Below are positions 35,784-45,032 of a stretch of DNA of 64,000 nt, piece after piece. The position numbers and the translations under genes are program-made. This DNA comes from Acidobacteriota bacterium (GTDB lineage: Bacteria > Acidobacteriota > Terriglobia > Terriglobales > Acidobacteriaceae): positions 62,001-126,000 of the forward strand of contig JAJYVF010000001.1 in assembly GCA_021792135.1 (NCBI GenBank). The letters are read 5' to 3'. The first letter of the stretch is position 1; the number at the start of each line of letters is the position of its first letter. A model generated the notes under the pieces. The model saw only the letters and a program-made list of their open reading frames with translations, did not search any database and was not told where the DNA came from.

Positions 35784-36572
35784 ATGCTCGCTCGCTCCCT
35801 TCTGCTGATCCCGATTGCAGCCGCGGCCTGTAGCCCCGCCCGTGCTCAGGCCATTCCCGTTGTTTTCCCCAAAACAGTGCGGGTCTGCCCGGGCGCATTT
35901 CCTACGGACCTGACGGCGACCGATTGCCGTTACGATGCGTCGAAGCGGACGCTGGATTTCGTCACCGGGTCGCTGACCGACCAGGCCGCTCTTGGTGCTG
36001 TGATTTTCGGGCTGGGGGCGCAAATCATCCAGTCTCCTTCCGAATGGAAGAGAACCTGGTATGGGTACGGTATGCGTGTGGGCGCCAGGTATACTCAGGC
36101 GGTCGGCAAGGGAACTGCTCAGTATCTCAGCGGTCTCATCCTGCATGACGATCCGCGATTTCTGGCTTACAGGAACGATCCGGCCGTCATTCGCCGGCGA
36201 CAGGCCGCGGTCACTGCACTCACCTCCGGCGAACGGGCCTCCGTTCCGACCACGCATGACGGCTGGCAGCGCTTTGGCCATGTCTGGTATGACGTTGTGA
36301 CGGTGCGGCGATCCACACGATCCGGCGACGGGCACCGCATCCCGGCGATCTCGCGCTTCGCCGGCGAATTTGGCGGCGCTTACGCAGGATATCCCTGGTA
36401 TCCCGGTCCGGAAAACAGGTTTCCGCAGGTGGGTCTGCGCGCCGCCGGTGCATTCGGAACGGCGGTGCTCTCGTCCTTCTGGACCGAGTACCGCCCCGAG
36501 ATCACGAACCTGATGGGAGCCATCTTTCGCCGGAATTCTCAGCCCGCCTCCCCGGCCGGAGCCATGCCATGA
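35784..36572 (+). CDS. Exported protein of unknown family, paralogous to 11459-12466
   Basis: 262 residues from ATG 35784, preceded by GGAAGGA. A signal peptide (SLLLIPIAAAACSPARAQ) is followed by a helical domain. Motifs line up in order with the protein at 11459: WYGYGMRVGARY, LSGLILHDDPRFLAYRN, WQRFGHVWYDV, ISRFAGEFGGAYAG and FWTEYRPEI correspond to YGPGMWGWT, FLIPSLDHQDPHYYR, IQRVAHCIYQ and FVSEFVPDV. The mature part is probably periplasmic or outer-membrane bound. The next gene overlaps by four bases, so it is co-translated with the esterase-like lipoprotein. Function unknown. Confidence 0.78.
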   Translation: MLARSLLLIPIAAAACSPARAQAIPVVFPKTVRVCPGAFPTDLTATDCRYDASKRTLDFVTGSLTDQAALGAVIFGLGAQIIQSPSEWKRTWYGYGMRVGARYTQAVGKGTAQYLSGLILHDDPRFLAYRNDPAVIRRRQAAVTALTSGERASVPTTHDGWQRFGHVWYDVVTVRRSTRSGDGHRIPAISRFAGEFGGAYAGYPWYPGPENRFPQVGLRAAGAFGTAVLSSFWTEYRPEITNLMGAIFRRNSQPASPAGAMP

Positions 36573-38131
36573 ACCGGGCCGCGATGCTGCTGTTCGGCGC
36601 GTTTGTGCTGCCTGCAGTTCAGGGCTGCCAGGTGCCTCTGCGCCCCTATCGGCTGCAACATCCCGCCATTGAGATCGCCGCCAAAGCCGGCAACGGGTCG
36701 AGCCTTACGCAGGCCACACCGGACAAGGACTGCGTCAGGGCCGGTGCGCCAATCTGCCTGGCTTTCATCGAAGTCGACGATATGGGCGAGATGTTCGACA
36801 AGGCAGAACTGGATACCGCCCTCAGTGTCATTCGCCGCGCCAACCGCTATGCAGAGGCGACCGCCAGTCCTTCGGGTCCGGTAGTCATCACCTTCATTCA
36901 CGGCTGGAAAAACAATGCGGCTCCGGACAATGGCAATGTTGCCGGTTTTGAAGCCGCACTGCGGGATTTATACCAGCGCCTGCACAGGACCAGACCGGTA
37001 ATCGGCATTTACATTGGGTGGCGGGGCAATCTCATCCGCAAAGCATGGCCCGTCGCTCAGCAACTCTCCTACTACAACCGCGAGGCGGCTGCGACGCGGA
37101 TCCCCGGCGCAACGCTGGCAAGTGCGCTGACGCAGATTGCTGTGCGCACGCACGAGAACCGCAGAGCCCAGGCCATCTTCATCGGGCACTCGTTCGGCGG
37201 ACTGCTGCTGGAGCGCGCCATCAGCGAGGCGACCGCGAGCAGCATTGCTCAGGCCACCATCTATACGCAGGAGGGTGGCGCTCTGCCGCGAGGTTCGCCG
37301 GAGGCCGCCGAGAAGCTGCGTCTGGCTGCCGCGGCAACCGATGCACGCGCCGACCTTGTGATTTTCATCAATCCCGCCGGGGCGGCGACCGAAGCCAAAC
37401 AGATGCTGGATTTTCTCCTGGAGAACGGATACCGGTATCAGCCGGGTATGCAGAGCAGCGCCACAGGACCGGGAGACCCGTCGGCGGACAAAGCCGCGGA
37501 CCGGCCGCTCTTCGTTTCGCTCACCTCTACGGCTGATCTGGCCACGAAGGTCGCTGTGCCGATCGGCCACGCCTGGCCGGACCTGCGCTTCCGGATGGCC
37601 GGCAGCTTTCGCAATCTGAGCGACAAGCCCAACGGCAACTACCGGCTCTCGTGTTTCGATCCTCATGCGGAACCGGAGTACCGGGAGATCACGACGAAGC
37701 AGCAGGGCGCGCTGCCGCAAAGCTCGTATTACATGAACACCGCCCCGCACATGCAGATTCTGCAGAGCCACCTTATGCTCAAAGCTGTCAGCGCGCGCCA
37801 GATGCAGGTATCATCCACGGGGCAGAAGATCACGATCCATAACCCCAGGGCAATTGCCGAGTGCAATCGCGATCTCTTCAATCAGGAGCATCTGAATATC
37901 GTGAGCACATTTCGTCTCTTCGACACGCAGACCTGCTTCGCCATCCAGGAGCGACCCAACCGCTGCAATGGCTCCCCCTACTGGCTGATGGAGATAGACC
38001 CTGACGTTGTGCCCGACCACAGCACGATCTTCACGCAGAGATTCATTGACTTTCTGATCGATACTTTCTTTCTGACGCCCGAGGGCCGACCGATCGAGCG
38101 GATCAGCCCGCGGCTCACCGAGAAGCACTAA
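36569..38131 (+). CDS. Alpha/beta hydrolase lipoprotein (esterase-like)
   Basis: 520 residues. ATG 36569 overlaps the previous stop (ATGA). A lipoprotein signal ends at Cys20 (VLPAVQGC). The hydrolase core has VVITFIHGWKNNAAP (oxyanion), IGIYIGWRGN and the nucleophile elbow IFIGHSFGGLL with Ser208. The middle and C-terminus are unfamiliar; NTAPHMQILQSHLM could hold the His. Probably anchored at the periplasmic face. Last gene of the 29.8-38.1 kb run; together with the hydrolase at 27991 it suggests an ester-containing substrate that is later oxidised. Specific substrate unknown. Confidence 0.83.
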   Translation: MNRAAMLLFGAFVLPAVQGCQVPLRPYRLQHPAIEIAAKAGNGSSLTQATPDKDCVRAGAPICLAFIEVDDMGEMFDKAELDTALSVIRRANRYAEATASPSGPVVITFIHGWKNNAAPDNGNVAGFEAALRDLYQRLHRTRPVIGIYIGWRGNLIRKAWPVAQQLSYYNREAAATRIPGATLASALTQIAVRTHENRRAQAIFIGHSFGGLLLERAISEATASSIAQATIYTQEGGALPRGSPEAAEKLRLAAAATDARADLVIFINPAGAATEAKQMLDFLLENGYRYQPGMQSSATGPGDPSADKAADRPLFVSLTSTADLATKVAVPIGHAWPDLRFRMAGSFRNLSDKPNGNYRLSCFDPHAEPEYREITTKQQGALPQSSYYMNTAPHMQILQSHLMLKAVSARQMQVSSTGQKITIHNPRAIAECNRDLFNQEHLNIVSTFRLFDTQTCFAIQERPNRCNGSPYWLMEIDPDVVPDHSTIFTQRFIDFLIDTFFLTPEGRPIERISPRLTEKH

Positions 38132-38203
38132 CTCCCCGGGACGAAAGGACCATCCCCGGGCTCCCGCAGTGGACTTAAGTCGCCTGATAAGTGGCGAACA
38201 GGG

Positions 38204-38228
38204 GGGCGCAGGGAGTCAACCTGCGCCC
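38204..38228. terminator. Bidirectional hairpin between convergent genes
   Basis: GGGCGCAGG (38204-38212) and CCTGCGCCC (38220-38228) form a perfect 9-bp stem with a 7-base loop. It lies in the 113-bp gap between the convergent esterase and TonB-receptor genes. No T-tract follows on either strand. Confidence 0.55.
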
Positions 38229-38244
38229 TGGCTGAACCGCCAAT

Positions 38245-41200
38245 TCAGAACTGCAGCCGCAGCGCAAGCTGACCAGTGCGGGCGCCCCCGAAGTCGGTGC
38301 CCACGCTGCCGGTGCTCTGGTCGCCGATGGTGCCGGTGATCTGGCCAAAGCTGGCCGAACTCAGATCCATGATGGGATCACCGAGGTTGGTATGGTTGAG
38401 GACATTGGTGAAGGTACCTTCCGCCTGCAGATGTAATCGTTCGGTGATGGCGATGCTCTTGCTGAGCCCGGCGGAGAGATCGATCAGTCCCGGTCCGGGA
38501 ACGGAGCCCACCTGAGAATTGCCAAAGCGGCCGATGGGATTGGGGACGGTGTAGATGGTGCCGTTGATCTGCTCGCAGTTCGTGCAGATGGTGTTGCCAT
38601 GCGCATCCGTGACGGAGGCGCCGGCGTTCCCGGTGGCGCAGGGATAGCCAGGAGCCCAGTGCGGATCGCCGGGGCAGGCAAAGCCAGTGGGGCTGACCCA
38701 GTTCAGGCGGCCTCTGTTACGGGGGAACATGCGAGCGCCGGCGACCCGGTCAGCGTATTGGTCATGATGGCCTGGATCGAACCCGGCGGCGCTGCTGGTG
38801 AGGCCGGAGCCGGTTCCGGACGGGTCGCCCTGGCCCGCCGGGAAGTACGCTGTCTCGAAGGGCCCGGTTTGCCAGGTGAAGATCGAGGAGAGCCGCCAGC
38901 CCCCGGCCAGCATGTTGGCAGCACGTGATATGCCGGAGCCAAAAGCCTGCCCGCGCCCAAAGGGAAAATCATAAAGCAGGGTGGTGTTCCACTTCAGGCG
39001 GCGATTTCCGTAGACGTTGCCGAAGTCGACGTGGCGATCGAGGATGGAACTGGCGCGGCTGCCGCCTCCCTCACCGGCGAAGCCGTAGTTGTCAGGGTAT
39101 CCTCCGGGGCCCTGGTTGTCAGAGAGAGCCCTGGCCCAGGTGAAGACAGACTGGTACTCGAGGCCCTGCTGCAGGCGATGACTGGCTTCGGTCTGGAAGG
39201 AGTTATAGCTTTCGTTGGCGCTGGTGGCGCGGTTTTGGACGCGGCCCCAGTTGGGAAAGCGCCGCGCCGTGATCGGTGCGTTGTAAGCGGACACGGTTGT
39301 GGAGAACGGCAGCGTATTTTCGTCGGGTGCCCAGACCAGGTGGTGGGCCTCAGAGCCAATGTAGGAGATGCGGCCGGCATAACCGGAACCGAAGTCGTGA
39401 TCGATGCTCAGAGTCCACTGCTCGGTGTAGGGATCGATCCAGTGTGGGTCGTTGGCGGTACCGAAGTAGTCGGTCCCGAAGCAGGTAGTACACCCGCCGT
39501 TACCCGCACCGGCATAGATGTGCGGCCACTGATAACCGATGGCGTGCGTCGCCGGGTTATACGTGTTCTGATACTGCTCGGTGGCGGCCTGAAGGGTTCC
39601 GGTGAGCGAATAGAAACTGGAGCCGAGCATGTTGATGTTGTACATACCGGCGCCGGCGCGAATGACCCAGTTATCGCTGTTGGTGGGGCGGAAGGCGACT
39701 CCGAAGCGCGGCATAAAGCGGAGGCGTGGATATTTCTTGAGACCGACGGGATAACCGGCTGTGGCATTGCCCAGCACAGGCATGCATGGCGCACCGTTCA
39801 CCACGGCCGAATTGGTGTTGTGGATGCCGTCGGCGTCGCATGCATTGGCGCTGGCCAGATAGGAAGTCGCCAGCAGCGCTTCCTTTCCCTGGGGATAGAG
39901 CACGCGACCGGCCAGCGGGAGACTGGGGTCGAAGTTACCGATATCTCCGTAGCGGTCGTAATAGCCGGGATGCAACTCATAACGCACACCGTAGGAGAGA
40001 GTCAGGCGAGCGCTGACGCGCCACTCATCCTGGCCGAAGGCGTTGTAGTGGTCGGAGAGACCATCGTTGTCCTGCCGGACCACATCGTAGAACGTCTCAT
40101 AGGGCGTTCCGATGAGGAAGTCAGCAAAATCGACGCCGGTAAACAGACCGGCGCTGCTGCCGGAGAGATTAAAGCTGTAGGTTCCATAGTTATTGGCGCC
40201 GACAAATCCGAGCGGTGTGATGGCCTCGAGAGTCTGGATATCGATGCCGGTCTTGACGGTGTGGGTGCCTTTGGTCCAGATGAGCACATCGTTGTACTCA
40301 TAGGTGAAGGACTTGTTGAGGCTGGTCAGACGGTCAATGTTGAGGGACTGGATGCGATTGAAATCCATCTCCGGAACGCCGTTGAAGAAGAGGTTCTGAA
40401 GCCCCTCCCAGCCCTGCTGATTGGTCCAGGCAAGGCCGTTGAAGCTGTCGGTCTGCCCGGAAATATAGCGCGTGAAACCGAATCCACCCTCATTGACGAG
40501 ATTCGGAGTAATGCTCCAGTTGGTGTCGAGCTTCAGGACCCGGGTCTGGCTGTTATTGACCTCGGAGGGGATGTTCAGCTGGGCTGCGCTGTTGGTGGGG
40601 AAATTCTTCCAGGTAAATCGTCCCCAGACGAGGAACTTCTGATTGGAGCCGAAGTACTGGTCGCCGCGGATGTCGAACTGGTCTGAGGATCCGCTGGCGT
40701 TGACGTTCTCCTGCCAGTTCGCGATGTTGTTGTCGGTGTATGTGGTGGGATCACCAATATTGGGGTCGGGGTAGAAGGTTTTCAGGGTGCTGAGCGCGAT
40801 AGGATTGATCGCCCCGGAGGGAATCTTAGTTCCCCAACTCGTACCCGTGTAAGGATCGCGGAGACCCGTGAAACCGGCAGCATAGTATTTGGAGAAATCG
40901 CCCTGTTTCATCAGGGTGCTCGGGACCTTCTCCAGAAGAACCACCTGGGCGGGATGGCGCCAACCCTCGTAAGCACCGAAGAAGAAGGTTTTATTGTGGC
41001 CATTGTAGAGATGCGGAAGAACCACCGGGCCGCCGAGGCTGGCTCCGAAGGTCTTGCCCTGCAGGCTGGGCTTGGTCGTGGTCGTGGGGTAGGTGTAGGC
41101 GATCGCATCGAACGCGGAGCTCTGATAGTAGAGGAAAGCGGAGCCGTGAAGTTCGTTGGTGCCACCCCTGGTGGTGACGACGACCTGTCCCGGATCTCCA

Positions 41201-41898
41201 TACTCGGCGTCGGCCAGCACGCCGTCAGCGCGGATCTCGGAGATGGATTCAGAGGAGGGGAAGGCGTCGCCAATAATGCTGTCGCCCGCCGGATTCTTGA
41301 CGGTGACGCCGTCCACGGTGACTTCCAGCTGGTACGGAAGACCGCCCTGAAGCGAGAAGCCTCCGGTGGCGCTGTCCCCCTGCATTCCAGGGAGCGCACC
41401 GAGGATGTTATAGGCGCTGGTCCCGCCAAAGCTGGCGCGCGTGTTGACGGGGAGGTTGAGAGCGTCATCAGCCGTAAAGACGCTGCTGATGGTGGGCGAG
41501 TCGGTCTGGATAGCACTGACGGTGCTGCCGCTGACCGTGACCTGCTGCTGCACGGCCCCTACGGCAAGGCTGGCATCCACGCGAAGTTCCTGACGGACGG
41601 CCAGCGCAAGGCCGTCAACGACCCACTTCTGGAAACCGCTGTGTTCAACGGCGAGGTTGTAGCTGCCAGCTTCGAGGTCAACAAACTTGTAATCGCCGGA
41701 GCCGTTGGTTTTCGTGGTCAGCACGGTTCCTGCGCCAAGGCTTGTCAGGGTGACCGCAGCGCCGGGGACGACAGCCCCGGCCTGATCGCGAACCGTACCG
41801 ACAATCGTGCCCTGCGTGGACTGGGCTCTCAGCGCCGGGATGAGGAACATCGCCGACGCTATCCAGATACACAAATATTTGTAGAGTCGTTGCCGCAT
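38245..41898 (-). CDS. Oar-like TonB-dependent receptor with carboxypeptidase-regulatory-like domain
   Basis: 1217 residues from ATG 41898, with CAGGAG nine bases upstream. A signal peptide (WIASAMFLIPALRAQ) precedes a Cna-B/carboxypeptidase-regulatory-like domain (GTIVGTVRDQAGAVVPGAAVTLTSL ... GDYKFVDLEAGSYNLAVEHSGF). The plug domain has ILGALPGMQGDSATGGFSLQGG and QVVVTTRGGTNELHGSAF. The long barrel ends with an aromatic C-terminus (QLALRLQF). This is the Oar-like group expanded in Acidobacteriota, used for import of large or complex nutrients with TonB/ExbBD energy. No ton genes are nearby. Ligand unknown; the neighbouring phosphoesterase suggests, but does not prove, a phosphorylated ligand. 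Confidence 0.92.
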   Translation of the reverse strand: MRQRLYKYLCIWIASAMFLIPALRAQSTQGTIVGTVRDQAGAVVPGAAVTLTSLGAGTVLTTKTNGSGDYKFVDLEAGSYNLAVEHSGFQKWVVDGLALAVRQELRVDASLAVGAVQQQVTVSGSTVSAIQTDSPTISSVFTADDALNLPVNTRASFGGTSAYNILGALPGMQGDSATGGFSLQGGLPYQLEVTVDGVTVKNPAGDSIIGDAFPSSESISEIRADGVLADAEYGDPGQVVVTTRGGTNELHGSAFLYYQSSAFDAIAYTYPTTTTKPSLQGKTFGASLGGPVVLPHLYNGHNKTFFFGAYEGWRHPAQVVLLEKVPSTLMKQGDFSKYYAAGFTGLRDPYTGTSWGTKIPSGAINPIALSTLKTFYPDPNIGDPTTYTDNNIANWQENVNASGSSDQFDIRGDQYFGSNQKFLVWGRFTWKNFPTNSAAQLNIPSEVNNSQTRVLKLDTNWSITPNLVNEGGFGFTRYISGQTDSFNGLAWTNQQGWEGLQNLFFNGVPEMDFNRIQSLNIDRLTSLNKSFTYEYNDVLIWTKGTHTVKTGIDIQTLEAITPLGFVGANNYGTYSFNLSGSSAGLFTGVDFADFLIGTPYETFYDVVRQDNDGLSDHYNAFGQDEWRVSARLTLSYGVRYELHPGYYDRYGDIGNFDPSLPLAGRVLYPQGKEALLATSYLASANACDADGIHNTNSAVVNGAPCMPVLGNATAGYPVGLKKYPRLRFMPRFGVAFRPTNSDNWVIRAGAGMYNINMLGSSFYSLTGTLQAATEQYQNTYNPATHAIGYQWPHIYAGAGNGGCTTCFGTDYFGTANDPHWIDPYTEQWTLSIDHDFGSGYAGRISYIGSEAHHLVWAPDENTLPFSTTVSAYNAPITARRFPNWGRVQNRATSANESYNSFQTEASHRLQQGLEYQSVFTWARALSDNQGPGGYPDNYGFAGEGGGSRASSILDRHVDFGNVYGNRRLKWNTTLLYDFPFGRGQAFGSGISRAANMLAGGWRLSSIFTWQTGPFETAYFPAGQGDPSGTGSGLTSSAAGFDPGHHDQYADRVAGARMFPRNRGRLNWVSPTGFACPGDPHWAPGYPCATGNAGASVTDAHGNTICTNCEQINGTIYTVPNPIGRFGNSQVGSVPGPGLIDLSAGLSKSIAITERLHLQAEGTFTNVLNHTNLGDPIMDLSSASFGQITGTIGDQSTGSVGTDFGGARTGQLALRLQF

Positions 41899-41923
41899 GT
41901 CATGGTCTCCTGGTCCGGCAACC

Positions 41924-41953
41924 ATAACATTGCTTTGTTAAGATTCCGTGCAA
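41924..41953 (-). promoter_or_regulatory. Weak sigma-70-like promoter of the TonB receptor
   Basis: On the minus strand TTGCAC (41953-41948) and TGTTAT (41929-41924) are 18 bases apart, about 26 bases before the start codon, in an AT-richer island. Matches to consensus are only partial. Confidence 0.3.
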
Positions 41954-42086
41954 AGTCCTGAAGACTTGTCGCACTGCGGTGAGCCAGCCGGTTTGTTGGC
42001 TATACCAATTGCAGAGGCGGGTAGATCTGATGTTACCAGGCAACCGGACGGGGATCCCCTCCGGATTCAGCGCGCGAAGTCCGCAC

Positions 42087-44744
42087 TTAGCGAGAGGGCA
42101 CCGGATGCCGATGGAATTGCTGCTCGATTTCCGCAGGGTCGTCGCAATCGAGTAATTCCCGTGCTTCCTCCGCAGTTTTGGGATGAGCCAGGCGGGCCTT
42201 GTGAGGGTCGAAGACCCGCGGGTCAGAGGGCAGAGCGGTATACGGGGCGAAATCAGGCTGGGTGGTGAATACGCCGGCCAGCCCGGCAGCAAGGGCGTCT
42301 TCCAGATTCAGGGGACCGAGGCCGAGGATCTGGTAGATGGTTTTCTGGACGCTGACGAAGCTGGCGGCAACGTGGGAGATCGTTCCCCGGCGGACCCATG
42401 GGCTGATCACCAGCAGCACGCTGCGATGCGCATCGACGTGATCCACGCCGCTCTGGGCGTCATCTTCGATGACAAAGATGGCAGACTCGCGCCAGATTCG
42501 GCTGTGGGAGATCAGCTGGACCATTCGGCCGAGGGCAAGGTCGTTGTCGGCAACATAGGATGCCCTGTATGGATAGCCGTCACCGGGGCGTGGATCGGCA
42601 GTATGGTCGTCCGGCAGACGAATGACCGTAAGTGCGGGCAGATCGCCGCCGGCAAGCCGGCGGGGAAAGTCACGCCTGAATTCAGCAAACCGGTACTGAT
42701 CGGGGATACCAAGGTTGAAGGTTGGATAGCGACGATCCGTGGAGTTGAAAACCGGGTTTGGCAGCGGCGCGTTGAGCAGGAGGCGCTGGCCTTCCGGCGC
42801 GGTGTCGTCGGCCTCGTCGCTGCCTTCGAGCTCGAGCCCTTCGCCGTAATTGAGGATGCTGAGATTCGCATCCGCCACGTGCTCCCAGAGGGAGCCATAC
42901 TCAGGCTCGTCCTCGGGCATCGGAGCGTCGGCGCCGCCGAACATCGCCCGCCGTCCGGGCACGGGACTGGTGGGATCGCTGGTGCGGCGGCCGCCGTAGC
43001 CGGAGGTCCAGGCAACGTTGAACCACGGAGTCGGGGCGATGCCGACCGCCCAGCGGTGTCCGTCGGCGGAAACATCGCTGTCGGTCGAGAAGCGATCGCT
43101 GGTGGCAAAGCGCGCTGCCAGGGCGTGGGCATTGGGGGTGACCTTCAGATCCCGCACCGCGGGGTCTTCATCGGCCCAGCCATGGAGGCCGTAGCGGGCC
43201 AGCTTCGGGTCGCCGTTGGCCCCCGGCAGATCTCCCAGAATTTCGTCGAAGGTGCGGTTCTCGCGGATGATGAGAAAGACATGGTGGATGGGGGCCGACG
43301 GCATCGGGGTGGAATTGCGAAGGGCAGCTTCGTTATCGGCGACAACCGTACTGGTCATCGCCGCGAGATGCTCGTCGATGTCGCTGATCGGAACCGCGGA
43401 GAGGGTGCCGTGCTCCAGCTCGCCGATGTAGTAGCGCTTGCCGTCGATGTAGTTGGGACCGGCGCCTTTGCCTTTGTTGTTGAGGATGAAAAGGCGCTGC
43501 TGATCCGGTGAAAGGGCAACGGCGGCGGGATACCAGCCAGCCGGGATGTGGCCGAGCACGCGATTGGCGCCGGTATCGATGACGGCGACGGCGTTAATAC
43601 CGGATTCGGCCGCATAGAGGCGATGACCTGCGAGCGCCAATCCCTGGGGGGCAACTCCGCGGAGCGGATGTCCGGCACGATCCAGAAATACGGTGCCGCG
43701 AAAGGGCGAGAGCGGGATGTCGGTCTCTTCCCGCTGACCATCGGCAGAAATGACGGCAACGGAATCCTCGTGAGCGAGGGACACATAGACGTGCGCGTCG
43801 CTGGCGACAACTCCCGAGGGCGATGCGCCGCCCACCGGGTCGCCGCGCCGTTCACCGATTCTGGCCCCGAGGCGAAGCTGTGCTGCCAGGCGCGGGGCGC
43901 GCGGGTCGGAAAGATCCCAGGTCCAGAGGGAGCTGCCGCGCGGGCTGTTTTCGTCGCCCAGACCCGCAATCGCGTGGCCGTCGATCTCAGTCCCCCGCCG
44001 GGCGGCGCTCGATGGATAGCCGAAGGGCGGGAAGCGAAGGCCGGTTTTGAGAATGTCGTCCCTGTCGAGGCCGCCGATGGTCTTGTACTCGAAGAGGCCC
44101 GAGTTGGTCACGTAGAGGTGACGGCCGTCCGGGGAGAGCGCCAGCGCAAACGGGTCGACCCCAGTGGGCACGGACGCAATGCGCGTGCGGGTGGCTGTAT
44201 CGATGACCACCACGCGCCAGTTCCCCTGGTCGAGCACATACAGCAGGTGACCGTCAGAGGACAGGGCCAGCGCAGCGGCAAAGCTCGACTCAAAGCTGTG
44301 ATCGCCGGTGGTGCCGTCGAGCGGGATGCGGGCAACTCGGCTCCAGCCGGTGGTGGAATAGATGTCTACGGCGCCGGAATCTCCGGTTGCGTCGTAGAGC
44401 AGATGGCCGTCGGGTGAATAGGCGACCCCGGCATGGACCTCGACCGCGGGGTCGTTTTTCATCCCGGGCGGAATTCGGCGAACCTGTGTGTGGTCTGTGC
44501 CGGGGCTATCGATAATGTTGAGCGAGAAAGGCCACCCAATCGACGGAGCCACGATCTGTCCGCCGTCAGGACGCACAGCCATCGTGAATGGGAAAGGGGC
44601 CAGCTGGGTGGCGGTGCCCGCGGGGGTGATCACCCGCCCGTTCGGGAGCAGCGTCGGCGGAGCGCCGGCTGGCTGAGCAGCCGCCGGGATCGCGAAGAGG
44701 ATGCCAACGAGAGGACCGCAGAAAAGGCGTGCAGGGTTGCGCAT
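42087..44744 (-). CDS. YncE-like beta-propeller fused to alkaline-phosphatase-superfamily phosphoesterase
   Basis: 885 residues from ATG 44744 (AGGA six bases upstream); a GTG at 44768 is also in frame. A signal peptide (LVGILFAIPAAAQ) leads into a seven-bladed propeller of about 430 residues with blades such as ALALSSDGHLLYVLDQGN, ALALSPDGRHLYVTNSG and PAAVALSPDQQRLFILNN. The C-terminal phosphoesterase begins near 485 with the phospholipase C/acid phosphatase motif IIRENRTFDEILG, and continues with DRFSTDSDVSADGHRWAVG and FVIEDDAQSGVDHVDAHRS, which supplies metal-binding Asp/His. It should hydrolyse phosphate esters outside the cytoplasm. Follows the TonB gene's strand, 189 bp away. Confidence 0.9.
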   Translation of the reverse strand: MRNPARLFCGPLVGILFAIPAAAQPAGAPPTLLPNGRVITPAGTATQLAPFPFTMAVRPDGGQIVAPSIGWPFSLNIIDSPGTDHTQVRRIPPGMKNDPAVEVHAGVAYSPDGHLLYDATGDSGAVDIYSTTGWSRVARIPLDGTTGDHSFESSFAAALALSSDGHLLYVLDQGNWRVVVIDTATRTRIASVPTGVDPFALALSPDGRHLYVTNSGLFEYKTIGGLDRDDILKTGLRFPPFGYPSSAARRGTEIDGHAIAGLGDENSPRGSSLWTWDLSDPRAPRLAAQLRLGARIGERRGDPVGGASPSGVVASDAHVYVSLAHEDSVAVISADGQREETDIPLSPFRGTVFLDRAGHPLRGVAPQGLALAGHRLYAAESGINAVAVIDTGANRVLGHIPAGWYPAAVALSPDQQRLFILNNKGKGAGPNYIDGKRYYIGELEHGTLSAVPISDIDEHLAAMTSTVVADNEAALRNSTPMPSAPIHHVFLIIRENRTFDEILGDLPGANGDPKLARYGLHGWADEDPAVRDLKVTPNAHALAARFATSDRFSTDSDVSADGHRWAVGIAPTPWFNVAWTSGYGGRRTSDPTSPVPGRRAMFGGADAPMPEDEPEYGSLWEHVADANLSILNYGEGLELEGSDEADDTAPEGQRLLLNAPLPNPVFNSTDRRYPTFNLGIPDQYRFAEFRRDFPRRLAGGDLPALTVIRLPDDHTADPRPGDGYPYRASYVADNDLALGRMVQLISHSRIWRESAIFVIEDDAQSGVDHVDAHRSVLLVISPWVRRGTISHVAASFVSVQKTIYQILGLGPLNLEDALAAGLAGVFTTQPDFAPYTALPSDPRVFDPHKARLAHPKTAEEARELLDCDDPAEIEQQFHRHPVPSR

Positions 44745-44958
44745 GGAAATCCTGAGGAGTTTGGACACTGCAGAAGACTACAACCCGCGCGTTGCGGCCG
44801 GGTTAACAAATTTGCGCCCTCCGTGGGTTTGCTTCGGATGCGATGCCCCGCAGCGGCAGGCGTACGAGGCTCGGCCCGGACAACCGTGGCGGAATCGGGG
44901 AAGCGGACCGGAACCAGCTTCAGGCCCGCCTGCAGCAGGCCTTTGCCTCATCGGCCCT

Positions 44959-44981
44959 CCACGCAGGCTGGCCCTGCGTGG
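44959..44981. other. Perfect hairpin upstream of the GH78 gene
   Basis: CCACGCAGG (44959-44967) and CCTGCGTGG (44973-44981) pair over 9 bp with a 5-base loop. It lies in the 288-bp divergent region between the phosphoesterase and GH78 genes, about 50 bases before the GH78 start, so it would be in that gene's leader or promoter. Role unknown. Confidence 0.5.
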
Positions 44982-45032
44982 CTCGCCCCTGACGGCAGCT
45001 AAGCTGCGCCCTGTTCTGTTAGCCTGTGGGCC

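Noticed and set aside
39031-40686. 551-residue plus-strand open frame inside the TonB receptor
   Set aside because: It is entirely within the receptor gene on the opposite strand, and its Gly/Val-rich translation has no domain.
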